From: Streptomyces sp. LX-29
Lineage (GTDB): Bacteria; Actinomycetota; Actinomycetes; Streptomycetales; Streptomycetaceae
Direction: 5' to 3'
Assembly: GCF_029541745.1 (NCBI RefSeq)
Contig: NZ_CP089746.1
Location: 4,287,559 to 4,351,558, forward strand
DNA: 64,000 nt
Under the pieces are notes generated by a model that saw only the letters and a program-made list of their open reading frames with translations, had not been told where the DNA came from and ran no database searches. A program made the position numbers and the translations under genes. Positions 55,859 through 64,000 of the stretch are shown in pieces (positions within the stretch are counted from its first letter, which is position 1; each line of letters starts with the position of its first letter).

Positions 55859-56627
55859 CGGTCTCTCCGTGCCTCCCCGGCTCTTTCCAGCCCTCGACCA
55901 CGGGAACGAGTCTGCCGAACGCGGTGGCCAACGCGTCCAGCGCCGCTCCGATCCGCCATGCCGCGCGGTCCCGCGGCCCCACCGCGTTGGACACCGCCCG
56001 CACTTCCAGCACCGGCAGCCCGTGCGCGGCGGCCGCCTCGGCCACCCCGAACCCCTCCATCGCCTCGGCCGCCGCGTCCGGGTGGCGCGCCAGCAGCGCG
56101 GCCGCCCGCTCGGCGCTGCCGGTGACGGTGGAGACGGTGAGCACGCTCCCGCGCGCCGCGCCGGTCGCCTCGGCGGCGGCCGCCGCCAGCGCGGGCGGCG
56201 GGCGGTGGGTCACGGTGCCGAAGCCCAGCTCCGCGACGGAGGCGAAGCCGCCGGGGGTCTCGGCCCCCAGATCTGCGGCGACGATCGTGTCGGCGACCAC
56301 CAGTGAACCCACCGGGGCGACCGGAAAGCCGCCGCCGATGCCGGCGGAGACGACCAGGGCGTAGCCGGTGCCGCGGGCGGCCGCGGAGGCCAGCGCGGTG
56401 GCGGTGGCGGCGGCCGCGGCCGCGGGGCCGACCCCGCCTTCGATCACCACGAAGCCCCGGCCCGTGCCCCCGGCGTCCGGGAGGCTCGGGCCGCCGGTCG
56501 GCGAGGCGTCGACGCGGCACGCGCTCGCGCCCACGCCGCGCACCACGGCATCCCGCTCGGCGGCTACCGCGGTGACGACGAGGATCCGGCCGTCCGTCAG
56601 GACTCCTGCTTGAGGTTGAAGTGCCAC
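55851..56627 (-). CDS. mqnB: Futalosine hydrolase
   Basis: A 258-residue nucleosidase of the purine nucleoside phosphorylase fold. ILVVTAVAAERDAVV opens the fold, VVSAGIGGGFPVAPVGSLVVAD is the central strand, and EAMEGFGVAEAAAAHGLPVLEVRAVSN holds the catalytic Asp/Glu region. It splits futalosine (or its analogue) and supplies mqnD. The reading frame extends 31 bp into the upstream lipoprotein gene; the start (GTG 56627) is not certain because a shorter start codon is missing. Confidence 0.88.
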   Translation of the reverse strand: MALQPQAGVLTDGRILVVTAVAAERDAVVRGVGASACRVDASPTGGPSLPDAGGTGRGFVVIEGGVGPAAAAAATATALASAAARGTGYALVVSAGIGGGFPVAPVGSLVVADTIVAADLGAETPGGFASVAELGFGTVTHRPPPALAAAAAEATGAARGSVLTVSTVTGSAERAAALLARHPDAAAEAMEGFGVAEAAAAHGLPVLEVRAVSNAVGPRDRAAWRIGAALDALATAFGRLVPVVEGWKEPGRHGETDD

Positions 56628-57094
56628 AGGCCCTTGGGGCCGCTCTCACCGGCCTCGACGACGGTCAGCGTGACCTCCTTGAGGGGGATGAGCTGCCCCG
56701 TCTCGTCCTGGCGGACGAAGAGCAGGTCGGAGTCGAAGCTCCGGTAGGTGGCCTTGGTGTCGTCCACCACCACCCGGCCGCCGGCGACCAGCGTCCAGCC
56801 GGACTCGGCGATCTCCGGGTCCACGCCGACGCGCACCTTCTCACCGCTGTGCACGGTGAGGGTCCTGGTGCCCTCCCTGTTCAGGCAGGCACGCCACTTC
56901 TCCTCCTCGAGGGCCTTGCCGTCGGTGTAGCAGCCCTTGGTGGCCTCGGTGGTCTTCGAGGTGGAACCGACCGTCACCGTCGCCAACGGGGTCGGCTTGT
57001 CGCAGGCGGTGAGGGCGACAAGCCCGAGAGTCACGGCACCGACGGCGGCAGCGGCACGTCGGCCCTTGCCCCGGGAAAACAACGCAGCGGTCAT
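56597..57094 (-). CDS. Lipoprotein, function unknown
   Basis: A 165-residue lipoprotein. The signal peptide RRAAAAVGAVTLGLVALTAC ends with lipobox LTAC. The mature domain has three further Cys residues (KGCYTDGK, WRACLNREG, and the lipidated one) and beta-strand segments (KVRVGVDPEIAESGWTLVAGGRVVVDD). It overlaps mqnB by 31 bp on the same strand and starts 26 bp after the MFS gene; the neighbourhood may be an operon. Function unknown. Confidence 0.75.
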   Translation of the reverse strand: MTAALFSRGKGRRAAAAVGAVTLGLVALTACDKPTPLATVTVGSTSKTTEATKGCYTDGKALEEEKWRACLNREGTRTLTVHSGEKVRVGVDPEIAESGWTLVAGGRVVVDDTKATYRSFDSDLLFVRQDETGQLIPLKEVTLTVVEAGESGPKGLWHFNLKQES

Positions 57095-57120
57095 GTCGGC
57101 AGGCTATCTGGCCGCCGGGT

Positions 57121-58599
57121 TCACGCCACGCGGGGGTGCGGCGTGCCGCGCCGACCGGCCGCCAGCAGCCCCCGTACGGTCGTCGCCGTGCCCAGCGCGA
57201 TCACCCCCGCGGCGACCGACATCCCGAGCACGCCGTTGAGCGGCAGCGCGATGCCGACGGCTCCGCCCACCACCCAGGACAGCTGCAGGGTGGTCTCGGA
57301 ACGGGAGAACGCCGAGGTGCGCACCGTTTCCGGCACGTCCCGCTGGATCAGCGCGTCCAGCGACAGCTTCACCAGCGCCTGGGAGATGCCGGCGGTCGCC
57401 GCGACCACGGCCACCAGCACCGTGGAGTACAGCGCGGCGGACGCCACCAGAACGCCCAGCGCCGTGCTGAGGACGACGGCGATGATCCGCTCCGGACCGC
57501 GCGATTTCAGCCATGCTCCGATCGCCGTGCCCAGGGCGTTGCCGCCGCCCGCCGCCACCGCCACGATGCCCAGCGACATCTCCGGGCTCAGCCCGCCCAT
57601 CGGGTGCTCGCGGAGCAGGAAGGCCAGGAAGAGGGTGAGGAAGCCGGAGAGGCATTTCACCGAGGCGCACGCCTGGAGCGCGTGCAGCACCGAGGGGCCG
57701 ACCGTGCGCAGCCCCGGCCGCCTGGCCTTCTCGGTGCTGCTGGTGGCCTTGCCGGTGCCGGCCCGGTGCATCGCGTGCGGCAGGTGCAGATGGTGTTCGC
57801 CGGAGGTCAGCTGGGCGCGGGCCTCACCCTTGGCCGAGTCGACCTTGTGCGGCAGCGTGAACGACAGAAAGGCCCCCGCCGCGAACACCACGAACGCCCC
57901 GTACAGCGGCCAGCCCGGGCCGATCTGGTGCAGCCCGGCGCCCAGCGGGGCGGCGATGCCGGTGGCCAGCAGCCCGGCCAGGGTCACCCGTGAGTTCGCC
58001 TTCACCAGCGAGAAGCGCGGCGGCAACAGGCGCGGCACCACGGCGGAGCGCACGACCCCGTACGCCTTGGAGGCCACCAGCACGCCCAGCGCCGCCGGAT
58101 ACAGCTCCAGCCCCCCGCCGGCCACCGCCCCCGCCATCGTCAGCGCCAGCAGCGCCCGGGTCAGCATCGAGCCGGCCATCGCCGCCCGACGGCCGTGCGG
58201 CAGCCGGTCCAGCAGCGGGCCGATGATCGGCGCGAGCAGGGCGAAGGGGGCCATCGTGATGGCCAGATAGAGGGCCACCCGGCCGCGAGCCTGGTCGGTG
58301 GGGACCGAGAAGAAGACCGTGGACGCCAGCGCGATGGTGATCATCATGTCGCCCGCGGAGTTCACCGCGTGCAGCTCGATCAGCTTGCCCAGGCCGGATT
58401 CACCCGCGCCGTGGGCGTGGGTGGCGCGCCGGATGGAGCGGCCCGTGAACGCGAACGGATGCCGGATCACCCGGCCGAGGGTCCGGAAGACTCCCGGCCG
58501 CCGGGGCTCGTCACTGGAGCTGACGTTCTTCCTCACCCGACGTGCCACCCGGAGTGTCACCCGACCTTTCACCCGCCTCGCGCCGGCCCACCGCCCCAT
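57121..58599 (-). CDS. Major facilitator superfamily transporter
   Basis: A 492-residue MFS-type transporter. A basic N-terminal ~90 residues lead into about 10-12 transmembrane helices (for example ALYLAITMAPFALLAPIIGPLLDRLPHGRRAA, with the loop 2-3 DRLPHGRR, and LGIVAVAAGGGNALGTAIGAW). A His-rich loop (LTSGEHHLHLPHAMHR) separates the two halves. The substrate is unknown. The ATG at 58599 is the best start, but the true start may lie slightly downstream at an internal GTG. It is in the same direction as the lipoprotein-mqnB-mqnD genes. Confidence 0.75.
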   Translation of the reverse strand: MGRWAGARRVKGRVTLRVARRVRKNVSSSDEPRRPGVFRTLGRVIRHPFAFTGRSIRRATHAHGAGESGLGKLIELHAVNSAGDMMITIALASTVFFSVPTDQARGRVALYLAITMAPFALLAPIIGPLLDRLPHGRRAAMAGSMLTRALLALTMAGAVAGGGLELYPAALGVLVASKAYGVVRSAVVPRLLPPRFSLVKANSRVTLAGLLATGIAAPLGAGLHQIGPGWPLYGAFVVFAAGAFLSFTLPHKVDSAKGEARAQLTSGEHHLHLPHAMHRAGTGKATSSTEKARRPGLRTVGPSVLHALQACASVKCLSGFLTLFLAFLLREHPMGGLSPEMSLGIVAVAAGGGNALGTAIGAWLKSRGPERIIAVVLSTALGVLVASAALYSTVLVAVVAATAGISQALVKLSLDALIQRDVPETVRTSAFSRSETTLQLSWVVGGAVGIALPLNGVLGMSVAAGVIALGTATTVRGLLAAGRRGTPHPRVA

Positions 58600-58892
58600 G
58601 GTCCCGCCAACCCGGCGCGGGAGTGCGGCTTTGCGGCGTCTTTCCGGCCGCGAGCCGCCGCGAGGTCGGACTTCGTCGTGGACGGGGTAGGGATGGCAGC
58701 GCTGAACAAGGTAGCGTGCGTAACGCGCCACCGGCGGTCGTTCTTGGCCACGCCCCCAGTCACTATCCCGCAGAATGGGACGTGAGGGTGCGCCCGAGTG
58801 CTGATCGGGCGCGGACGTCGACGCGGTCCCACGGTCCGCTCCGTCCGCCTCCCCGGCCGCAGGGCCGGCGCACTCGTGAGACGGCGTAGGAG

Positions 58893-58904
58893 AGAATCGA
58901 TTCT
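58893..58904. promoter_or_regulatory. Perfect 12-bp palindrome before the DUF3027 start codon
   Basis: AGAATCGATTCT is a perfect palindrome between the AGGAG ribosome binding site and the GTG at 58906. It could be an operator, or could fold and interfere with the start. Confidence 0.4.
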
Positions 58905-58905
58905 T

Positions 58906-59823
58906 GTGAGTGCTGCGATGCGAAGCCGTACCCCGGACCGTCTGTGCGCCGAGGCAGTCGAACTCGCCCGCGAGGCGGCGCAGCAGGCGGCGCTCCCCGG
59001 AGAGGTGGGCGAGCACGTCGGCGTCGTCGCCGACGGAGACCGTGTCGTCACGCACCTCTTCGAGTGCAGGGAGCCCGGTTACCGCGGCTGGCGCTGGGCC
59101 GTGACCGTTGCCCGCGCCTCCCGCGCGAAGGCCGTCACCCTCGACGAGACCGTGCTGCTCCCCGGCGACGACGCGCTGCTGGCGCCCGAGTGGGTGCCGT
59201 GGAGCGAGCGGCTGCGCCCCGGCGACCTCGGCCCCGGTGACCTGCTGCCCACCCAGGCCGACGACCTGCGCCTGGAGCCCGGCTTCACCGGCGAGGACGT
59301 CCCGCCGCCGAACGCGGTGGTCTCCGAGGAGATGGAGCAGCTCGCGGCGGTCGAGGACGCCGAGGTCACCGCCGGCTCGCCCGCCACCCAGCCCACCACC
59401 CCGGCCCGCGGCAGCATCGCCGCCCTGGCCGAGGAGCTCGGCATGCGCCGCGCCCGGGTGCTCTCCCGCTACGGCCTGCACACCGCCGCCGACCGCTGGG
59501 ACGAGTCCTACGGCGCCAAGACCCCCATGGCCCAGGCCGCCCCCGCGTCCTGCATGACCTGCGGTTTCCTGGTGCCCCTGGCCGGCTCCCTGCGCCAGGC
59601 GTTCGGCGTGTGCGCCAACGAGTTCAGCCCCGCCGACGGCCGGGTCGTCTCCCTCACCTACGGCTGCGGCGGCCACTCCGAGGCCGCCGTCATGCCCAAG
59701 CCGCCGCAGCCCGCGCAGCCCGTCATCGACGAGACGATCGTCGAGCCGATGCCGCTGCACCCCGACCGCACCGGCGGCTCCGTGGAGCCGGAGGCTCCGC
59801 AGGAGGAGCTGGGCCACTCCTGA
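58906..59823 (+). CDS. DUF3027 domain protein
   Basis: A 305-residue protein. The N-terminal half is the conserved DUF3027 domain (EAVELAREAAQQAALPGEVGEHVGVVADGDRVVTHLFECREPGYRGWRWAVTV). A short acidic linker follows. The C-terminal part has ASCMTCGFLVPLAGSLRQAFGVCANEFSPADGRVVSLTYGCGGH, four Cys/His that could bind zinc. No known function. It lies upstream of the GHKL gene on the same strand; together they may be linked. It starts at GTG 58906. Confidence 0.82.
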   Translation: MSAAMRSRTPDRLCAEAVELAREAAQQAALPGEVGEHVGVVADGDRVVTHLFECREPGYRGWRWAVTVARASRAKAVTLDETVLLPGDDALLAPEWVPWSERLRPGDLGPGDLLPTQADDLRLEPGFTGEDVPPPNAVVSEEMEQLAAVEDAEVTAGSPATQPTTPARGSIAALAEELGMRRARVLSRYGLHTAADRWDESYGAKTPMAQAAPASCMTCGFLVPLAGSLRQAFGVCANEFSPADGRVVSLTYGCGGHSEAAVMPKPPQPAQPVIDETIVEPMPLHPDRTGGSVEPEAPQEELGHS

Positions 59824-60189
59824 CGCCCCCGTTCCCTGCGGCCCGCCCTGCTTCGGCCTGAGCGCTGAGCCTGGTGGGGCGGCACCGGCGGATGCCGGGT
59901 GCCGTGGTCGTCTGCCGGGGGCGTACGCCGTAGTCGTCTGCCGTGGTCGTTCAGGACCGTGCGGCCTTCGCGGCGGAGAAGGAGCCCTGCTCGGAATCGT
60001 TTGTCCTGATGCTTGCTCTGGGACAAGTTTCTCTGCGCGGGGTGTCCGCTTCCGGCGACCGACCGGGTCGGGTGGAGGCAGGGCCAGCGCGAGCGCAGGA
60101 TCGAGATGGCGGTACGTTCGCCGCATGCAGTCGTGCGGGCGTACCCGTGCGGCGAAACGGATGCAGCGGCCAGGACCCGGAGGCGAAAC
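59824..60189 (+). promoter_or_regulatory. Intergenic region with dyad upstream of the GHKL gene
   Basis: There is no gene. It holds GTCGTCTGCCG repeated three times (about 59905-59950) and a dyad TTGTCC-14 nt-GGACAA (60001-60026), a possible operator. An open frame from 60013 shares the GHKL frame but starts before the proper GGAGG-GTG site. Confidence 0.5.
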
Positions 60190-63100
60190 GTGAGCAGCAC
60201 GGCGATGGTGCGAGGCGCGGCCGAGGACGCGGACCCGTTCGGGACCGCGCGGCTGCGGCGCGGCGTGCTGGACGCGTGGTCCGCGTCGCCCGCCCGGTTC
60301 CGCGAGGACGCCAACGCCGAGGAGGACCTGGCGCTCGGCGGCTACCGCGACCGACTGGTGGTGGAGCTCGCCCAGAACGCCTCGGACGCCGCCGCCCGGG
60401 CCGGCGTCCCCGGCCGACTGCGGCTCACCCTGCACCCCGCGACGGGGGACGACCCCGCCGTTCTCGCGGCCGCCAACACCGGCGCCCCGCTGGACGCCGC
60501 GGGCGTGGAGTCGCTGGCCACTCTGCGGGCCTCCGCCAAGCGGGACGACGCGGCGGCGGACCTCGCCGTCGGCCGCTTCGGCGTCGGCTTCGCGGCGGTG
60601 CTCGCGGTGAGCGACGAGCCTGCGGTCGTGGGCCGCACCGGCGGGGTGCGCTGGTCGCTGGCGGAGGCCCGGGAGCTGGCCCGGGGCGCCGCCGAGGCCA
60701 GCTCGGGGCTGGCGGACGAACTGCGCCGGCGCGAGGACCATGTGCCGCTGCTGCGCCTGCCGCTGCCCGCCGAGGGCACCGCCCCTGAGAGCTATGACAC
60801 CGTCGTGGTGCTGCCCCTACGGGACGCCGCCGCCGAGGATCTGACGCAGCGTCTACTCGCCGCCGTCGACGACGCCCTGCTGCTCACCCTGCCAGGACTG
60901 ACCGAGGTGGTCGTCGCCACCCCGCAGTCCGTACGGACGCTGCGCCGCCGCCAGGACGGGCCGTACGCGGTCGTCGAGGACGAGACGGTTCCCGCCGCCG
61001 CCGCGGGAGCCGCCGCCTCGACCGCGGTGCGGCGTTGGCGCACCGAGCGGGCCGGCGGGCGGCTGGAGCAGGAACTGCTGGCCGACCGGCCGGTGGAGGA
61101 GCGGCTGCGCCCGGTGTGGTCGGTGACCTGGGCGGTTCCGGTGGACGCCGCGGGCGAGCCGGTGCGGCCGGAGACGGCCCCGGTGGTGCACGCGCCCACC
61201 CCCACCGACGAGGCGCTGGGCGTGCCGGCCCTGCTGATCGCGTCCTTCCCGCTGGAGCCCACCCGCCGTCACGCGGCCCCGGGGCCGCTCACCGACTTCC
61301 TGCTGGCGCGGGCCGGTGAGGCGTACGCGGGCCTGCTGCGCGAATGGCACCCGGTGAGCACCGGAACGCTCGACCTGGTGCCGGGACCGCTGGGGAAGGG
61401 CGAGCTCGACGGGCGGCTGCGCCAGGAGATCCTGCGCCATCTGCCCCATGTCCCCTTCCTGCCCAGCGCCGCGGCGCCGGCCGTGGGCGGCGACGAAACC
61501 GGCCGCGAGCTGTGGCCCGAGAGCGGGGACGCCTGGACCACCGGCCCGGCCGAGCCCGCCACGGCACCCCCGGCCCCGGAGGCGCCGGGCCTCTCTGGCG
61601 GCCCCGCCGCGGAGTGGGAGCCGCTGCCCGCGGGTGCCGGCGGCGAGCCGATCGCTCTGCGCCCGCGGGACGCGGAGCTGGTGGAGGGCGCGGGCGCGGA
61701 GACCGTACGGGTGCTGGCCGAGCTCTTCCCGGGGCTGCTGCCCGCCGGGCTGGAGCGCCGGCCGGGCTTGCGGGTGCTGGAGGTGGCGCGGGTCCCGCTG
61801 GGTGAGGTCATCGACCGGCTGGCGGGCGTGGAGCGTTCGCCGGGGTGGTGGTGGCGGCTGTACGACTCGCTGGCCGGGGTGGACCCGGACCGGCTGAGCG
61901 GGCTGCCGGTGCCGCTGGCGGACGGGCGCACCACCATCGGCCCGCGGCAGGTGCTGCTGCCGCTGCCGGGTGCCGAAGAGGAGACGGCGGTGCCGGCAGG
62001 CCCGGACGGGAGCGTCGAGCCGGACACCGAGGCCGTGCCCCGCCACCAGGCGCTGGCCCGGCTCGGGCTGAAGGTCGCGCACCCCGAGGCCGCCCACCCG
62101 CTGCTGGAGAAGCTCGGCGCGACCCCGGCCACCCCGCGGGCCGTGCTGACCACCCCTCAGGTGCGGGCCGCCGTCGCCGCCTCGCTCGACGACGAGGAGC
62201 GCTGGGACGAGGCCGAGGACGGCCTGGACGCGTACGAGCTGGCGGAGACCGTGCTGGGGCTTGTGCGCGACGCCCAGCTGGCCCCCGGCGACGAGCCGTG
62301 GCTGGCGGCGCTGGCGCTGCCGGACGACGAGGGCGAGCTGGCCCCCGCCGGTGAACTGGTCTTCCCGGGCAGCGACTTCGAATGGGTGATCCGCGAGGGC
62401 GAACTGCCGCCGTGCGACCCGGAGCTCGCCGCCCGCTGGGGCGAGCAGCCGCTGGCGGCGGTCGGCGTGCTGGCCGGGTTCACCCTGGTGCGCGCCGCCG
62501 ATGTGGTGCTGGACCCGGACGAGCTGGAGCCGCGGGACGGCGACTGGGCGGAGCCCGACGACGCGGGGCTGCTGGACGCGGTGGACGTGTGGTGCGAGGA
62601 CGTCCTGGACCGGCTGCCGGAGAGCCCGGTGCCGCCGGTGGCCACCGAGCTCGTCGCCGTGCGGGACCTGGACCTGGTGGCCGACGACGCCTGGCCGCAG
62701 GCGCTGGCGATGCTCGCCAAGCCGCCGCTGCGGGACGCGCTCACCACCCCGGTGCGGGTGCTGCTGCCGGACGGCACGACGGAGACGGTGCGCCCGTACA
62801 CCGCCTGGTGGCTGCGCGGCCACCCGGTGCTGGAGGGGCGGCGGCCGGCCGGCCTGCGGGCGGCCGGGAGCGACCCACTGCTGGAGGGGCTGTACGAGCC
62901 GGCGGACGCGACCGGCTTCGACGACGAGCAGGTGCTGCGCGCGCTGGGCGTGCGCACCTCGGTGGCGGCGCTGCTGGACGAGCCGGGCGGCGCGGCCGAA
63001 CTGCTGGCCCGGCTGGCCGACCCGGCCCGCGAGGTGACGGCCGCCCAGCTGCACGCCGTCTACGGGCTGCTGGCCGATCTCGACCCGGAGCAGGTCACCC

Positions 63101-63579
63101 TGCCGGACGAACTGCGGGCCGTGGTCGACGGCGAGGTGCGGGTGGTGGACGCGGCGGAGGCGCTGGTCGCCGACGCGCCGGACCTCCTTCCGCTGGCCGC
63201 CGGGCGGGCGCTGCTGCCGGTGCGGCCCGCGCGCGCGGCGGAGCTGGCGGAGCTGTTGCAGGTGCGGCGGTTGAGCGAGGCGTTCGCGCACGCCGCGGTG
63301 GACGGCGAGGGCGAGCTCCGGGAGGTCCCGGACGCGGTCCGAGTGCTGCTGCCGGGCGCGCCCGAGTCCTACGTCGAGCACGAGGAGCTCGTTGTCGACG
63401 GTGTCGCCCTCGACTGGCGGCGCACCCCCGACGGCGTGCTGCACGCCGCCACCCTCGAAGGCGTCGCCGCGGGGCTGGCCTGGGCGGCCGGCCACTGGCA
63501 CCGCCGCTTCGAGGCCGCGGCCCTTCTGGAGGACCCCACCCGCACCGAAGAGCTCTCCCGGGACCGCTGGTTCGACTGA
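60190..63579 (+). CDS. Sacsin-like GHKL ATPase
   Basis: A 1129-residue protein. The N-terminal HSP90-like ATPase has the N-box VVELAQNASDAAARAG and G-box AVGRFGVGFAAVLAV (about residues 50-150), as in the N-terminal domain of sacsin and of bacterial relatives. The remaining ~900 residues are Leu/Ala/Pro-rich, helical-looking repeats of unknown role, ending with a Trp-rich helix (GLAWAAGHWHRRFEAAALLEDP). It may be a chaperone-like ATPase or part of a defence/stress complex. The GTG at 60190 has GGAGG about 7 bp upstream. DUF3027 is the neighbour. Confidence 0.85.
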   Translation: MSSTAMVRGAAEDADPFGTARLRRGVLDAWSASPARFREDANAEEDLALGGYRDRLVVELAQNASDAAARAGVPGRLRLTLHPATGDDPAVLAAANTGAPLDAAGVESLATLRASAKRDDAAADLAVGRFGVGFAAVLAVSDEPAVVGRTGGVRWSLAEARELARGAAEASSGLADELRRREDHVPLLRLPLPAEGTAPESYDTVVVLPLRDAAAEDLTQRLLAAVDDALLLTLPGLTEVVVATPQSVRTLRRRQDGPYAVVEDETVPAAAAGAAASTAVRRWRTERAGGRLEQELLADRPVEERLRPVWSVTWAVPVDAAGEPVRPETAPVVHAPTPTDEALGVPALLIASFPLEPTRRHAAPGPLTDFLLARAGEAYAGLLREWHPVSTGTLDLVPGPLGKGELDGRLRQEILRHLPHVPFLPSAAAPAVGGDETGRELWPESGDAWTTGPAEPATAPPAPEAPGLSGGPAAEWEPLPAGAGGEPIALRPRDAELVEGAGAETVRVLAELFPGLLPAGLERRPGLRVLEVARVPLGEVIDRLAGVERSPGWWWRLYDSLAGVDPDRLSGLPVPLADGRTTIGPRQVLLPLPGAEEETAVPAGPDGSVEPDTEAVPRHQALARLGLKVAHPEAAHPLLEKLGATPATPRAVLTTPQVRAAVAASLDDEERWDEAEDGLDAYELAETVLGLVRDAQLAPGDEPWLAALALPDDEGELAPAGELVFPGSDFEWVIREGELPPCDPELAARWGEQPLAAVGVLAGFTLVRAADVVLDPDELEPRDGDWAEPDDAGLLDAVDVWCEDVLDRLPESPVPPVATELVAVRDLDLVADDAWPQALAMLAKPPLRDALTTPVRVLLPDGTTETVRPYTAWWLRGHPVLEGRRPAGLRAAGSDPLLEGLYEPADATGFDDEQVLRALGVRTSVAALLDEPGGAAELLARLADPAREVTAAQLHAVYGLLADLDPEQVTLPDELRAVVDGEVRVVDAAEALVADAPDLLPLAAGRALLPVRPARAAELAELLQVRRLSEAFAHAAVDGEGELREVPDAVRVLLPGAPESYVEHEELVVDGVALDWRRTPDGVLHAATLEGVAAGLAWAAGHWHRRFEAAALLEDPTRTEELSRDRWFD

Positions 63580-63591
63580 CCCACCGTCACA

Positions 63592-63619
63592 GCGGCGGAT
63601 CCACCCCCGGATCCGCCGC
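63592..63619 (+). terminator. Hairpin terminator after the GHKL gene
   Basis: An 11-bp perfect stem GCGGCGGATCC/GGATCCGCCGC with a six-nt loop lies 12 bp after the stop. Confidence 0.8.
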
Positions 63620-63666
63620 AACCCCGAGCCCACACCGCCGAGCCCACACCGCTGAGCTCTAGACGC

Positions 63667-63727
63667 CGAGGGGCCTCGCCCCCTCATCCGCCGCGACGGC
63701 GAGAGCACCGTTCTCCACGGCCCCTCG
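63667..63727. terminator. Second hairpin between convergent genes
   Basis: A nine-bp stem CGAGGGGCC/GGCCCCTCG lies just before the methyltransferase stop, with a ~43-nt loop that can itself fold. Confidence 0.5.
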
Positions 63728-63737
63728 CCGGGAGGCG

Positions 63738-64000
63738 TCACCGTTTGCGGGCCACCCCGGCGAACAGGTCGATCTTCGTCTTGGCGAGCTCTACCGGGTC
63801 CTTGTCGGGTTCCGGGCGCCAGCAGTGGGCCATCTGGACGCCGGGTTCGATCAGTTCCAGGCCGTCGAAGAAGCGGACGACCTGGTCGAGCGGGCGGCCG
63901 ACGACGGTCATGCCGCCCTTGCGGTAGAGCTCGGTGACCCGCTCGATGATCTTCGGATCGGAGCCGAGGGCGGTGTGGGAGAGGACGAGATAGCTGCCGG
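63738..64000 (-). CDS. SAM-dependent methyltransferase, C-terminal part (DUF574-like)
   Basis: The last 87 codons of a gene that continues beyond the right edge. The visible part (SYLVLSHTAL, RVTELYRKGGMTVVGRPLDQVVRFFDGLELIEPGV, ending FAGVARKR) fits the C-terminal half of the Streptomyces DUF574/SAM methyltransferase family, which is often found next to regulators of antibiotic production. The SAM-binding half lies outside the window. Confidence 0.8.
   Translation of the reverse strand, partial: GSYLVLSHTALGSDPKIIERVTELYRKGGMTVVGRPLDQVVRFFDGLELIEPGVQMAHCWRPEPDKDPVELAKTKIDLFAGVARKR

Noticed and set aside
57121..60741. Extension of the MFS transporter frame to 1206 residues
   Set aside because: The part beyond 58599 is antisense to DUF3027 and the GHKL gene and has no transmembrane or domain pattern.

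Overview
The window is a high-GC actinobacterial chromosome segment that reads as Streptomyces. Codon third positions are almost all G/C, starts are often GTG, and the gene content includes mycothiol-dependent formaldehyde dehydrogenase, a CdgB-type diguanylate cyclase, an orphan groEL2 behind CIRCE elements, futalosine-pathway menaquinone genes and DasR-like operators. From memory, the gene order resembles the S. coelicolor region around SCO4281 (cdgB), SCO4296 (groEL2) and SCO4326/4327 (mqnD/mqnB). I could not run an alignment.

Layout. 0-13 kb: mixed redox and house-keeping genes (cupin, M24 peptidase, two MDR-type dehydrogenases, LLM flavin oxidoreductase, FAD-dependent amine-oxidase-like protein, pentapeptide-repeat protein, mycothiol-linked dehydrogenase, secreted M4 protease, small zinc-ribbon proteins, TerD). 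13-19 kb: ArfB-type ribosome rescue factor, a strange secreted Asn/Gly/His/Tyr-rich protein, flavin reductase, the c-di-GMP synthase CdgB behind a perfect Crp-type dyad, and a membrane-anchored CBM35-like protein. 19-26.4 kb: an amino-sugar block (class II aldolase, PfkB kinase, NagA deacetylase, ROK kinase, SIS isomerase/deaminase, lipoprotein sugar-binding protein) with two DasR-like (dre) operators. The enzymes together can account for a full GalNAc or GlcNAc to triose-phosphate route. 26.4-31.4 kb: DUF3263, trehalose-phosphate phosphatase and synthase, EEP hydrolase, glucosyl-3-phosphoglycerate synthase. 31.5-33.4 kb: a SAM-I riboswitch controlling a threonine-synthase-like PLP enzyme and a CysO-like sulfur-carrier protein, which suggests a sulfur-carrier-dependent homocysteine pathway rather than threonine synthesis. 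33.8-42.5 kb: cold-shock protein, groEL2, MurQ/MurR-like recycling pair, HD protein, CutC, HelD-like helicase.

42.5-46.5 kb is the accessory island. An IS110-family element (A) sits in a GC-rich palindromic repeat array, and its transposase gene is split by a second IS110-family element (B). Deleting B between two CT core dinucleotides restores a 400-residue transposase in frame. The non-coding left end of B contains two loops whose guide segments match the left and right target halves and the left and right donor ends. This is the architecture expected of a bridge RNA, and the match was read directly from the sequence.

46.5-64 kb: XPB-type helicase with a WYL-like partner, a membrane protein, HAD hydrolase, extended cold-shock protein, mqnD-mqnB with a lipoprotein, an MFS transporter, DUF3027 next to a 1129-residue sacsin-like GHKL protein, and the 3' end of a DUF574/SAM methyltransferase gene running off the right edge.
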